DNA from: Elysia crispata
Taxonomy: Eukaryota; Mollusca; Gastropoda; Plakobranchidae
NCBI GenBank assembly: GCA_033675545.1
Contig: JAWDGP010007325.1
Coordinates: forward strand, 112,501-176,500
Reading direction: 5' to 3'
DNA: 64,000 nucleotides
The translations under genes and the position numbers were made by a program. Of the stretch, positions 39,038 through 51,724 are shown in pieces. Within the stretch, counting starts at the first letter, position 1. Every line of letters starts with the position of its first letter. The notes below the pieces were generated by a model. The model was not told where the DNA came from. It ran no database searches and saw nothing but the letters and a program-made list of their open reading frames with translations.

Positions 39038-39215
39038 TTATTCTTCAGAAACTACTGAATCCCTGGGATTTTGCAGGTCCATGTCCGGTCCCTGGCAGCG
39101 ACAGCGGGCTCCAAACAGATCGGGAAAGTCGTCTACGTCTTCACACTTCGAATTACCAACTCTCGCATGAGATAAAATGAAAACTGCAGACGAACTCTGA
39201 GCTTCAAGATTAAAA
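39038..39215 (-). CDS. Candidate terminal coding exon
   Basis: About 85 bases of T-rich sequence on the minus strand end in CTTCTTTTCAATTTTAG at 39216, an excellent acceptor. The frame then enters in phase 2 and runs 58 codons to TAA at 39038-39040, which overlaps an AATAAA. The tail is acidic with a Cys pair (CEDVDDFPDLFG, ARCRCQGPDMDLQ) and looks more like real protein than the surrounding frames. No family is recognised. It lies about 120 bp from the 84 bp array and does not include it. A competing plus-strand frame with GAG|GTGAGC at 39342-39347 overlaps the intron side. Confidence 0.4.
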
Positions 39216-39545
39216 CTAAAATTGAAAAGAAGAATAAAATTAAAATTAACCAAAAACCAAAAGAAAAAACAACAACGAGAAGAAGAAATGAAAAAAGTAA
39301 AGAGAATGAAGCGAAAAGTCACCCAAAATACTCAGTACCATCACGAGGTGAGCAGTCTAGAAACTTCTTCCACTAATGACAGAACGGCGAGATCTCTAAC
39401 AGTAGTGGGGCGAGAGATCCTCTGATGATAGCCTGACACGGGAGCGGAGAGCTATTTATAGAACTAACGGTTGTTACAGACATCTGACAGTCGGGGACTG
39501 GGGGCAGACCGGAAGTATACAGCGAGAGATTCTACTGGTACCGTC

Positions 39546-39643
39546 AAGATCTCGTCAACATCTCGGCAAGATCTCGTCAACATCTCGGCAAGATCTCGCC
39601 AACATCTCGGCAAGATCTCGTCAACATCTCGGCAAGATCTCGT
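39546..39643. repeat. 22 bp tandem repeat x 4.4 made of 11 bp half-units
   Basis: AAGATCTCGTCAACATCTCG at 39546, then every 22 bp. Each unit is two related 11-mers (AAGATCTCGTC / AACATCTCGGC). Confidence 0.95.
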
Positions 39644-41514
39644 GACGACATCGTCCATTCAAAAGAAGATAACTTGATTAGGGAATGCAGCATTTTGTTT
39701 TGTTTTATGTAACCTTTATAATGATCAACTAACTCGCGTTCTGATGATGAAATATTTACCCATCAACGCGGGACAAAGATGTGGTGAATGAAGCTCAAAC
39801 CAAATGAAGATCTAAAAAACCATGAAAACTTTGGAATTCAGGATGAGTATCTATTGTGTCCTAAACCAGCCAAGATTCTATCAAAATCAGTTTACATACA
39901 GATTTAGAACAAAACGAGGATTTTAAATATTCAGTTTAGTTCAACCACCTTCATGATTAATTGTTTGATATGGCGTGTCCACAAAAATTTCAAGCAAAAT
40001 TCTTCATGAGAACTCACTGCAGGTCATGGCCGGACTCTCTCCCAGAATCCAGTTAGAACAGTCATAACAGGCGCCAGGCCTGAGCTCCAAGCAAGTATCG
40101 TTCTTTCTCCCTGAGTGAGTCCAAATTATAGATCGTCTGATATTTTCCTCATGGAAACAGTTTTTCAATTTGCCCTCGAAATCTAACCCTGTTAATTAGT
40201 TCCAATGTAAAATGGTGTGCACATTTTTCTTTCATTGATCGGCTTAACCTAAATGTTTTGTTTTCGCCATTTTAATCCATCATGACCTTCAGAAGGGAAA
40301 AAATATTTGCGAAAAAAATCATAATTAGATTTTGGGGATTTCTGATAAAAATAAGTAGATGTTAAGACTATTAGAATTCTTACTCTATTTTTTTAGTTTC
40401 ACTAATCATCAGAAAATCTAAAACTTCCCTGGTTAATTAAGGGAAAATCCTCTTTTCTTGGCTGCAGCCTTACATCTGTTAGAATGAAAAGGTGCAAGAT
40501 AACCCATAAAACAGATCTGTTTCTTGTTGTTGTTTTTCCTTCTTTATCTTTGCTCCTGGCAATATAGAGAATATATCGGTTTTTCCCGTTGACTGACGTC
40601 TATGATATAACCATTATTCCTTATCCAATTATATATACACACGCACACACATACCATTCCTAACTTATGCAACAAATAGTTATCTAAAAGTAACCTCATT
40701 CCCTCTTCTCTCATATTCTCTAACGTTTGGCTAGTTTTTACTCTGTGGATAGAGCGTGAGGAAAAAGCATTTCACATATACACACACATACAATTCCTAA
40801 CTTATACAACAAATAGTTGCCTAAAAGTTATCGCTTTCCCTCTTCTCTCTTATTCTCTACCACTGGGCCGGTTTTTCTACTGTGGATAGAGCGTGAGTCT
40901 GATTCCAAGCGGACCTGACAATAGAGAGCTTTACTGTGAAGAAAGTGTTTCCATTTTATTCTCTCAGATTCCGTCACACTGTAAAATGGGTACCAGGCTT
41001 TACTGGATCAAAGATGGTTGAAATTGCTTCTACAAAAATTAATAAGCCCCCCCCCCCCCTTTCCGAAAAAAAGGAGGGAAAAAAACAGAAAAAAGAATCT
41101 GTTCTACTCCGACTAGTCTAAGGTGCGGCCATTTCTGTCTGTTCCTTTCTTCCAATTCTTTTTGTCTGTTTCTCGTGGTCTGTTTCATCCTCCGACAGAC
41201 TCGGATCCTGAGGTGCCTGACTGGGATCAGTAGGTTCTGTTACAGGCCTCTCACTTATACGGTTTATGCTAATATCACCTCGTTTATTATGCATTGCCTA
41301 TAACCAGAAATACTCCGCATCACGAGACAGTTGTCACAAGAGATTGGACTTCCAGGAACTTTGGGTTTTTCGCCTCTCTCCAAAAAGCTTAACAGTTTAA
41401 AAAAAGAAACTTTTCTTAGCCTTCCTGAACCTGGAACTTTCCTTCGCGCAGTTTTTTTAGACCAAAAATATCATCGGGGAGGGGGTGAGGGTGGGGGTGG
41501 GGAAAACACAGGAC
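39644..41514. other. Unique AT-rich stretch
   Basis: Non-repetitive apart from the 137 bp duplication, a C-run at 41047-41059 and G-rich sequence approaching the next array. No supported gene. Confidence 0.5.
40634..40900. repeat. 137 bp diverged tandem duplication
   Basis: ATTCCTAACTTAT(G/A)CAACAA occurs at 40656 and 40793, and CTGTGGATAGAGCGTGAG ends both copies. GTGGATAGAGCG resembles a tRNA D-arm, but no B-box follows. Confidence 0.85.
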
Positions 41515-43400
41515 GGAGGATGGTCGTGCTCGGCCAGTGTCGGGTTTGGAGCTGTTTTAGGCCTGGAGTTGTCTGAAAGGGGGGGGGGGGGGGGGAGGAT
41601 GGTCGTGCTCGGCCAGTGTCGGGTTTGGAGCTGTTTTAGACCTGGAGTTGTCTGAAAGGGGGGGAGGGGGAGGATGGTCGTGCTCGGCCAGTGTCGGGTT
41701 TGGAGCTGTTTTAGGCCTGGAGTTGTCTGAAAGGGGGGTGAGGGGGGAGGATGGTCGTGCTCGGCCAGTGTCGGGTTTGGAGCTGTTTTAGGCCTGGAGT
41801 TGTCTGAAAGGGGGGTGAGGGGGGAGGATGGTCGTGCTCGGCCAGTGTCGGGTTTGGAGCTGTTTTAGGCCTGGAGTGGTCTGAAAGGGGGGTGAGGGGG
41901 AGGATGGTCGTGCTCGGCCAGTGTCGGGTTTGGAGCTGTTTTAGGCCTGGAGTTGTCTGAAAGGGGGTGAGGGGGAGGATGGTCGTGCTCGGCCAGTGTC
42001 GGGTTTGGAGCTGTTTTAGGCCTGGAGTTGCCTGAACGGGGGGGGCGGGGGGAGGATGGTCGTGCTCGGCCAGTGTCGGGTTTGGAGCTGTTTTAGGCCT
42101 GGAGTTGTCTGAAAGGGGGTGAGGGGGAGGATGGTCGTGCTCGGCCAGTGTCGGGTTTGGAGCTGTTTTAGGCCTGGAGTTGTCTGAAAGGGGGGGGGGG
42201 GGGGGAGGGGGAGGATGGTCGTGCTCGGCCAGTGTCGGGTTTGGAGCTGTTTTAGGCCTGGAGTTGTCTCAAAGGGGGGTGAGGGGGGAGGATGGTCGTG
42301 CTCGGCCAGTGTCGGGTTTGGAGCTGTTTTAGGCCTGGAGTTGTCTAAAAGGAGGGGGGGGAGGATGGTCGTGCTCGGCCAGTGTCGGGTTTGGAGCTGT
42401 TTTAGGCCTGGAGTTGTCTAAAAGTAACTGGGGGAGGAAGGTAGTGCTCGGACAGTGTCGGGTTTGGAGCTGTTTTAGGCCTGGAGTGGTCTGAAAGGGG
42501 GGGAGTAGGGAGTGGGGAGGGGAGAGGATGGTCGTGCTCGGCCAGTGTCGGGTTTGGAGCTGTTTTAGGCCTGGAGTTGTCTGAAAGGGGGGGGAGGGGG
42601 GAGGGGAGAGGATCGTCGTGCTCGGCCAGTGTCGGGTTTGGAGCTGTTTTAGGCCTGGAGTTGTCTAAAAGGAGGGGGGGGGAAGGGGGGAGGATTGTCG
42701 TGCTCGGCCAGTGTCGAGTTTGGAGCTGTTTTAGGCCTGGAGTTGTCTAAGAAGGGGGAGGGGGAGGGGGAGGATGGTCGTGCTCGGCCAGTGTCGGGTT
42801 TGGAGCTGTTTTAGGCCTGGAGTTGTCTAAAAGGAGGGGGTGGGGGGGAGGGGGGAGGATGGTCGTGCTCGGCCAGTGTCGGGTTTGGAGCTGTTTTAGG
42901 CCTGGAGTTGTCTAAAAGGAGGGGGGGGGAGGATGGTCGTGCTCGGCCAGTGTCGGGTTTGGAGCTGTTTTAGGCCTGGAGTTGTCTAAAAGGGGGAGGG
43001 GGAGGGGGAGGATGGTCGTGCTCGGCCAGTGTCGGGTTTGGAGCTGTTTTAGGCCTGGAGTTGTCTAAAAGGAGGGGGGGGGGGAGGATGGTCGTGCTCG
43101 GCCAGTGTCGGGTTTGGAGCTGTTTTAGGCCTGGAGTTGTCTAAAAGGAGGAGGGGGGAGGATGGTCGTGCTCGGCCAGTGTCGGGTTTGGAGCTGTTTT
43201 AGGCCTCGAGTTGTCTGACAGGGGGGGAGGGGGGAGGGGGGAGGATGGTCGTGCTCGGCCAGTGTCGGGTTTGGAGCTGTTTTAGGCCTGGAGTTGTCTG
43301 ACAGGGGGGGAGGGGGGAGGGGGGAGGATGGTCGTGCTCGGCCAGTGTCGGGTTTGGAGCTGTTTTAGGCCTGGAGTGGTTGAAAGGAGGGGGGGGGGGC
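41515..43400. repeat. Minisatellite x 24: fixed core with hypervariable G-run linker
   Basis: Core of about 62 bp (GGATGGTCGTGCTCGGCCAG, GGGTTTGGAGCTGTTTTAGG, CCTGGAGTTGTCTGAAA) repeated 24 times at spacings of 72-91 bp. Nearly all length change is in the linker, G-runs such as GGGGGGAGGGGGGAGGGG. Several linkers have four or more runs of at least three G. On the minus strand each linker plus core start reads C-run, TTTCAG. Confidence 0.98.
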
Positions 43401-43583
43401 GCATGAAAGGGTTGGCTGTTTATAGAATGCTTTAGATATAGTGAGGGAGAAGGAGAAGAGGGATGGGGAGAAGAGGGAGGGATAGCGAGGTGTGAGAGAG
43501 AGAGAATAAAAGCAACAGAAAACAAGAGAAAGAGAAAGCGATAAAGAGAGAAAGGGAGGATGAGAAAAAGAGAAATACAGAGA

Positions 43584-43589
<6 letters not shown>

Positions 43590-43642
<53 letters not shown>

Positions 43643-43647
43643 TATAT

Positions 43648-43727
<80 letters not shown>
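43590..43727. repeat. (TA)n / (GA)n compound microsatellite
   Basis: About 58 bp of TA with one ATACATA interruption, then about 75 bp of GA. Confidence 0.97.
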
Positions 43728-43729
<2 letters not shown>

Positions 43730-44204
43730 GCAGCAAACAGAGGGATACGATGACTTAGGGATGGACAAAAAGACAGAGACTAAGACAGACCGACCAAAAA
43801 GTAAGACACATTGAGACTGAATAAAAGAGACAGAGGAAGAGAAAAAGGGACAATCATTTTTTTCTCCTTCTCTTCCTCGCCAGTTACTGAGGTTGAGAAA
43901 CAAGACCATATTATTGTATTCGCCGGCGTCGTCAGAATGTCCTATAGAAATCATATAAAAAAATCAAAGAAATTAGTTTTTGAAATATTCTGTTTACTTT
44001 TTTGAAGAGTTATTTGTGAACTTGACAAACGCTGCATTAAAATACATTACATCCCGAAATTTAGCTTTTGTACACTTTATATCAAAGGAGAAAGGGGAGC
44101 TGACCGTGTAATCTCACATATAATTTAGTTATTATCGCTGTAATCTCCCTTGGCTTGATGTCGGTCGCAGCACAGCCGCTATTTTCATTTTGTCTCGTCT
44201 GTCT
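43728..44204. other. Unique AT-rich stretch
   Basis: Non-repetitive. No supported gene. Confidence 0.5.
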
Positions 44205-44372
44205 GTCTGTCTCTCTCCTATCCCCCCCCCCTCTCTCTCTCTCTTTCTCTCTCTTTCTCTTTTGCTTTCTATCTCTTGCTATTTCTGTCTGTCTCTCACC
44301 CCCTCCCCCCCCTCTCTCTCTTTCTCTTTTGCTTTCTATCTCTTACTATTTCTGTCTGTTTCTCACCTCCCC

Positions 44373-44428
<56 letters not shown>

Positions 44429-44562
44429 CTCTCTCTTTCTCTTTTGCTTTCTATCTCTTGCTATTTCTGTCTGTCTCTCACCCCCTCCCCCCCTCTCTCT
44501 CTTTCTCTTTTGCTTTCTATCTCTTGCTATTTCTGTCTGTCTCTCACCTCCCCCCTCCCCCC

Positions 44563-44593
<31 letters not shown>

Positions 44594-45780
44594 TTGCTTT
44601 CTATCTCTTGCTATTTCTGTCTGTCTCTCACCCCCTCCCCCCTCTCTCTCTTTCTCTTTTGCTTTCTATCTCTTGCTATTTCTGTCTGTCTCTCACCCCC
44701 TCCCCCCCTCTCTCTCTTTCTCTTTTGCTTTCTATCTCTTACTATTTCTGTCTGTCTCTCTTCCCCCCCTCCCCCCCTCTCTCTTTCTCTTTTGCTTTCT
44801 ATCTCTTACTATTTCTGTCTGTCTCTCTTCCCCCCCTCCCCCCTCTCTCTTTCTCTTTTGCTTTCTATCTCTTGCTATTTCTGTCTGTCTCTCACCAACC
44901 CCCCTCCTCTCTCTCTTTCTCTCTCTTCCTCTTTTGCTTTCTATCTCTTGCTATTTCTGTCTGTCTCTCACCCCCGCCCCCCTCTCTCTCTTTCTCTTTT
45001 GCTTTCTATCTATTGCTATTTCTGTCTGTCTCTCCCCCCCTCCCCCCATCTCTGTGTTTCTCTTTTGCTTTCTATCTCTTGCTTTTTCTGTCTGTCTCTC
45101 ACCCCCGCCCCCCCCTCTCTCTCTCTTTCTCTTTTGCTTTCTATATATTACTTTTTCTGTCTGTTTCTCACCCCCTCCCCCCCCCCTCTCTCTTTCTCTT
45201 TTGCTTTCTATCTCTTACTATTTCTGTCTGTCTCTCACCCCCTCGCCCCTCTCTTTCTCTCTCTTTCTTTTTTGCTTTCTATCTCTTATTATTTCTGTCT
45301 GTCTCTCACACCCCCTCCTCTTTCTCTCTCGCTCTTTCTCTGCCTGACTGTCTCTCTTTCTTTTATCTTTTTTTTTTTACCTCTCCTTTACTCCCATCCC
45401 CTTTCTCTTTCTTTCTTTTCTGCTTTCTGTCCCTTACTATTTCTGTCTGTGCCCCCCCCCCCTCCCCCCCCCTCTCTCTCTCTTTCTCTCTCTTTCTTTT
45501 TTGCTTTCTATCTCTTACTATTTCTGTCTGTCTCTCACCCCCTCCCACTCTTTCTCTTTCTCTCTCTTTCTTTTTTGCTTTCTATCTCTTATTATTTCTG
45601 TCTGTCTCTCACTACCCCCTCCTCTTTCTCTCTCTCTCTTTCTCTGTATGACTGCCTCTCCTTCTTTTTCTTTTATCGTTTTTATCTCTCCTTTACTCCC
45701 GTCCCCCTTTCTCTCTCTTTCATTTTTGCTTTCAATCTTTAACTCTCTCTGTCTGTCTCTCACTGCCCCTACCTCTCAAT
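44205..45780. repeat. CT-rich satellite with C-run linkers, about 20 units
   Basis: Core CTTTTGCTTTCTATCTCTTG then CTATTTCTGTCTGTCTCTCA, linked by CCCCCTCCCCCC-type runs and (CT)n; spacing mostly 65-80 bp. On the minus strand the linkers are G-runs. Ser/Leu/Phe frames of nearly 500 codons are translations of the repeat. The last three units (45360-45770) are interrupted by a diverged TTTATC..CTCCTTTACTCCC segment that occurs twice. Confidence 0.95.
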
Positions 45781-45838
45781 CTCTTTCCCTGTCTCTCTGT
45801 CTGTCTTTCTGTCTTTCTATCTGGCAGAGAAACAGAAA

Positions 45839-45870
45839 GTCAGAGAGAGACAAAGAAAGAGAGAGAGAGA

Positions 45871-45940
<70 letters not shown>

Positions 45941-45941
45941 T
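45839..45941. repeat. (GA)n microsatellite
   Basis: GA run with AGAGGGAG and AAAG interruptions. Confidence 0.95.
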
Positions 45942-46397
45942 GGGGGCAGAGATATAGATAGACCTACAAAAAAGAAATAAAGAGAGTGAAGAATGAAAAC
46001 AAAGGTAGAGAAAGGGGATGGAGGAAGAAAAATCAAAACAAAAATGGCCAGACAGAGAAGCCACTTGTTCTGTTTTTTGTTGTTGTCCGAGTTTCCCGGA
46101 TTTAGAAACAAGACCATCTAACTTTAGTTCTATAGTAAATAAAAAAAAAAATTGTTTTCCAATCTGGACGCAGGAATTTTAATACCTAAGAATAAGAATG
46201 CAAGGGAAAAGAAAACAGAGGAAAAAAAGAGTTAGATTGAAATTTTGTTAACTAAAAGGCGTCGGAATCTCCTATATAGACCCAATTTCAGAAATATCAA
46301 AAATTGTTTTATATTTGCTATACTGCGGTTGAACAGTTATATGAAACTTGACAAATCGTGAATTATAATTCATTGCATTTCATAAAATTCGCAGCTG
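45942..46397. other. Unique AT-rich stretch
   Basis: Non-repetitive. No supported gene. Confidence 0.5.
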
Positions 46398-46860
<463 letters not shown>

Positions 46861-47859
46861 GTCAATATTAATCTTCAAGTTACCGTGACCCCGTCAGGCA
46901 GGTTAGAAAGCCCCAAGAACCCGTGTCGACTGTGAAACCAGAATCAAGACTTGACATTCTAGAAGGAAACATTGTTTATTCTCAGCAGGACCGCAGTGAG
47001 TTACGAAGCTAGTGAATCTCTGACTTGTAATAAGTTATGATCTTAACAATTCTGAAAATAAAAAAAATAAAGAAGGTTTTCATAACATGATATTGTTTTT
47101 ATAAAGAAAAGACTTTGTTAAGCAATATGGGAAACTGTTTTTGAATTTATTTAAGAGCAAGTGAAGCGCCATTTTTACAGATTTTGTAGAGAACCTTCCA
47201 GTGCCTACTTGGATATAAAAATTCACAAATATTGAAGCTGGAATCTTGCAAAGGGCACATCAGTGGAATTTTAGCCGTCGTCATCGCCCCCCCCCCCTCT
47301 CTCTACCTCTATCTTACCCCTCCTCCTCCCCTTTTGTCTGTCCATATGTTTGTCTGTCTGTCTGTCTCTCTTTCTAGCTTTCTCTCTATCACTGCTTATG
47401 CTTCATCATTTCATTATTATCAAAATATTAAAAACCATAATTATGTTACAATACATTGAAAATTCATTTTAAACCTTCATTAAAAACACCCTAAGCGTCC
47501 ACCGTGTGTGTAGAACTGCTCGCTTATTCATCTTAATCATTTTGAAGACACAAGGATCAGTGAGAATAGGTTCTCTTTCATAAAAGTTTAACATCCACAA
47601 CAAAGGCCTTAATAGGATCCTCTTGGCCTCAGACGAAAAAGAAAACTTTACCAACCTACCTGCCAGCACTCTGCCGTAATTACTCTCTTTGTACAGGTAA
47701 TCTACACATTGTTTATTAATTTTAAATCATTTCAAAGTACCTCAGTACGATCCCTGGCTATTAATATTTTCCAGGAAAAATCGCTGGTATTTACTTGATG
47801 AAAAGATAACCTTAATGAGAATATTTTCAGAATTGCTTTAGATGATAAAAATTAAAATT
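46861..47859. other. Unique AT-rich stretch
   Basis: Non-repetitive except a C/CT patch at 47287-47390. A 66-codon minus frame (47469-47669) is open but unrecognised. Confidence 0.5.
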
Positions 47860-50343
47860 CTCCTTGTTAGTGTGTTATTGAAATAGTTATGTTTGCGAGA
47901 AACCTCTCCTTGTTAGTGTGTTATTGAAATAGTTATGTTTGTGAGAAACTTCTCCTTGTTAGTGTGTTATTGAAATAGTTATGTTTGTGAGAAACTTCTC
48001 CTTGTTAGTGTGTTATTGAAATAGTTATGTTTGCGAGAAACTTCTCCTTGTTAGTGAGTTATTGAAATAGTTATGTTTGCGAGAAACCTCTCCTTGTTAG
48101 TGTGTTATTGAAATAGTTATGTTTGCGAGAAACTTCTCCTTGTTAGTGAGTTATTGAAATAGTTATGTTTGTGAGAAACCTCTCCTTGTTAGTGTGTTAT
48201 TGAAATAGTTATGTTTGCGAGAAACTTCTCCTTGTTAGTGAGTTATTGAAATAGTTATGTTTGTGAGAAACCTCTCCTTGTTAGTGTGTTATTGAAATAG
48301 TTATGTTTGCGAGAAACTTCTCCTTGTTAGTGAGTTATTGAAATAGTTATGTTTGTGAGAAACCTCTCCTTGTTAGTGTGTTATTGAAATAGTTATGTTT
48401 GCGAGAAACTTCTCCTTGTTAGTGTGTTATTGAAATAGTTATGTTTGTGAGAAACTTCTCCCTGTTAGTGTGTTATTGAAATAGTTATGTTTGCGAGAAA
48501 CTTCTCCTTGTTAGTGAGTTATTGAAATAGTTATGTTTGCGAGAAACCTCTCCTTGTTAGTGTGTTATTGAAATAGTTATGTTTGCGAGAAACTTCTCCT
48601 TGTTAGTGAGTTATTGAAATAGTTATGTTTGCGAGAAACTTCTCCTTGTTAGTGTGTTATTGAAATAGTTATGTTTGCGAGAAACCTCTCCTTGTTAGTG
48701 TGTTATTGAAATAGTTATGTTTGCGAGAAACTTCTCCTTGTTAGTGTGTTATTGAAATAGTTATGTTTGTGAGAAACTTCTCCTTGTTAGTGTGTTATTG
48801 AAATAGTTATGTTTGTGAGAAACTTCTCCTTGTTAGTGTGTTATTGAAATAGTTATGTTTGTGAGAAACTTCTCCTTGTTAGTGTGTTATTGAAATAGTT
48901 ATGTTTGCGAGAAACTTCTCCTTGTTAGTGTGTTATTGAAATAGTTATGTTTGCGAGAAACTTCTCCTTGTTAGTGTGTTATTGAAATAGTTATGTTTGT
49001 GAGAAACTTCTCCTTGTTAGTGTGTTATTGAAATAGTTATGTTTGTGAGAAACTTCTCCTTGTTAGTGTGTTATTGAAATAGTTATGTTTGTGAGAAACT
49101 TCTCCTTGTTAATGTGTTATTGAAATAGTTATGTTTGTGAGAAACTTCTCCTTGTTAGTGTGTTATTGAAATAGTTATGTTTGTGAGAAACTTCTCCTTG
49201 TTAGTGTGTTATTGAAATAGTTATGTTTGTGAGAAACTTCTCCTTGTTAGTGTGTTATTGAAATAGTTATGTTTGTGAGAAACTTCTCCTTGTTAGTGTG
49301 TTATTGAAATAGTTATGTTTGTGAGAAACTTCTCCTTGTTAGTGTGTTATTGAAATAGTTATGTTTGCGAGAAACTTCTCCTTGTTAGTGTGTTATTGAA
49401 ATAGTTATGTTTGTGAGAAACTTCTCCTTGTTAGTGTGTTATTGAAATAGTTATGTTTGCGAGAAACTTCTCCTTGTTAGTGTGTTATTGAAATAGTTAT
49501 GTTTGCGAGAAACTTCTCCTTGTTAGTGTGTTATTGAAATAGTTATGTTTGCGAGAAACTTCTCCTTGTTAGTGTGTTATTGAAATAGTTATGTTTGTGA
49601 GAAACCTCTCCTTGTTAGTGTGTTATTGAAATAGTTATGTTTGCGAGAAACTTCTCCTTGTTAGTGTGTTATTGAAATAGTTATGTTTGTGAGAAACTTC
49701 TCCTTGTTAGTGTGTTATTGAAATAGTTATGTTTGTGAGAAACTTCTCCTTGTTAGTGTGTTATTGAAATAGTTATGTTTGTGAGAAACTTCTCCTTGTT
49801 AGTGTGTTATTGAAATAGTTATGTTTGTGAGAAACTTCTCCTTGTTAGTGTGTTATTGAAATAGTTATGTTTGTGAGAAACTTCTCCTTGTTAGTGTGTT
49901 ATTGAAATAGTTATGTTTGTGAGAAACTTCTCCTTGTTAGTGTGTTATTGAAATAGTTATGTTTGTGAGAAACTTCTCCTTGTTAGTGTGTTATTGAAAT
50001 AGTTATGTTTGTGAGAAACTTCTCCTTGTTAGTGTGTTATTGAAATAGTTATGTTTGTGAGAAACTTCTCCTTGTTAGTGTGTTATTGAAATAGTTATGT
50101 TTGTGAGAAACTTCTCCTTGTTAGTGTGTTATTGAAATAGTTATGTTTGTGAGAAACTTCTCCTTGTTAGTGTGTTATTGAAATAGTTATGTTTGTGAGA
50201 AACTTCTCCTTGTTAGTGTGTTATTGAAATAGTTATGTTTGTGAGAAACTTCTCCCTGTTAGTGTGTTATTGAAATAGTTATGTTTGTGAGAAACTTCTC
50301 CTTGTTAGTGTGTTATTGAAATAGTTATGTTTGCGAGAAAATT
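47860..50343. repeat. Minisatellite, 46 bp x 54
   Basis: The unit starts CTCCTTGTTAGTGTGTTATT and contains GAAATAGTTATGTTTGTGAG. Markers at 47860 and 50344 are exactly 54 units apart. Three variable sites (GTGTG/GTGAG, TGTG/TGCG, AACTT/AACCT). Variants alternate as 92 bp dimers at about 48140-48410, while about 15 units from 49640 on are almost identical. Confidence 0.98.
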
Positions 50344-50496
50344 CTCCCACGAGAGAGGGGAAGCAAGTGCCGGGAACAAGAGACGCAAAGAAAAAAAAAA
50401 TTAAAATCAGGGGAAAAGAGATAAAACTTGAGGATAAAATAGAATGCAGGACTTATACTTTTATCTTCATTGCTAAGGTCATTATAATGGTTTCTC

Positions 50497-50510
50497 GTTT
50501 CCTTGGCAAC
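50497..50510. promoter_or_regulatory. X-box (RFX-type) motif
   Basis: GTTTCCTTGGCAAC matches the RFX X-box consensus in both half-sites. No linked promoter can be defined. It lies inside the doubtful frame at 50331-50720. Confidence 0.25.
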
Positions 50511-50744
50511 AAAATACTCGTTTTTTCTTCATTAATAAATAATGACTTTTTGAACAGGTATGTACTAATCCCAGCAAGTCAGAAAGCGTCAGTAAACTTT
50601 ATGGTCACGTCATCTTCAGAACAGATCATTTATAAAGATGGAGATTTTCATTTCAAGCGTTTTTTTTTTCTGAATTACCTGTCTGTACTAATCAAAATCT
50701 TTAACTTTCTGTACTTCTGAAAAAAAACAACAACATGGTATTCC

Positions 50745-50795
50745 CACGTTAATATAATATAATATAATATAATATAATATATATATATATATATA

Positions 50796-50844
<49 letters not shown>

Positions 50845-50862
50845 CATACATACATACATATA
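50745..50862. repeat. TAATA / TA / TACA microsatellite
   Basis: (ATAAT)n, then TA runs around ATACCATATA, then (CATA)n. The TA parts can form a hairpin centred near 50797. Confidence 0.96.
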
Positions 50863-51242
50863 TAAACTTGGTAAAGATTTTTCGGAAAGATTCAACTTCG
50901 ATAAAACTGTTTTGTGTAAATGCCTGCAGGCATGCGCTGTATGATCTCAGGACATGACACAGAACTTAATAAGCAACAGGAGAAACCTTTTCATACATTA
51001 ATTTGAAATATCTGGGTAAAAAACAAACAAACAACAAAACAAAAAAAAACAAAAAACAAGAACAAAAACAACACATGGCATGTAATGAAGTTCAAAGCTC
51101 TCTTCTGTTCCTCCATTTCTCTTTTTCTTTCCATCTCGTTTTCTCTCTCACTCTCTCTCTCTTTCTTTTTTCTCTCTCTCCATTCTTTTTTCACCTCCTC
51201 CTTCTCTCTCTTTTCTTCCCCATCATGCCAGTCATTAACCCT

Positions 51243-51300
51243 CCTATCACCCTGTTAAATGAGAAAGGAAATTACATTTATAGCCTGTTTTTTCTCTACC

Positions 51301-51341
<41 letters not shown>

Positions 51342-51557
51342 ACTCTCACTCTCTGTCTCCCCCCTCCCTCCTATTACCTTGTTACATGAGAAAGGAAATT
51401 AAATTTATAGCTTATTTTTTCTTTACCACATCATCCCCTCTCTATCTCACTACTCTCTCATTCTCTCATTCTGTTTCTCTCTCTTGTCCCCCCCCCTCCT
51501 ATCACCCTATTGAATAAGAGAGGAAATTGGATAATAAGCGTCTTTCTCTCTAGCCCT

Positions 51558-51607
<50 letters not shown>

Positions 51608-51682
51608 TCTCTCTCCACCCCCTCCTATCACCCTGTTGAATTAAAGAGGAAATTAGATATAGAGCGCCTTTCTCTCTAGCCC

Positions 51683-51724
<42 letters not shown>

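Larger units (their letters stand above)
50344..51242. other. AT-rich stretch with a 129-codon open frame of doubtful status
   Basis: A plus frame from the last array unit (50331) to 50720 is the longest non-periodic frame in the window. It is Lys/Ile/Phe-rich with a basic start and hydrophobic end, and internally contains acceptor-like TTTTTGAACAG. In AT-rich DNA this length can be chance. I do not recognise it. Confidence 0.3.

Noticed and set aside
40730..40920. CTGTGGATAGAGCGTGAG as a tRNA D-arm or SINE A-box
   Set aside because: No B-box or cloverleaf pairing downstream; it is part of a local 137 bp duplication.
44155..45742. Three overlapping ~400-500 codon plus frames rich in Ser, Leu and Phe
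   Set aside because: All three plus frames are open across the CT satellite; not coding.
50331..50720. 129-codon plus frame starting in the 46 bp array
   Set aside because: Start lies in repeat sequence, composition is what AT-rich DNA gives (Lys, Ile, Phe, Asn), and no domain is visible.
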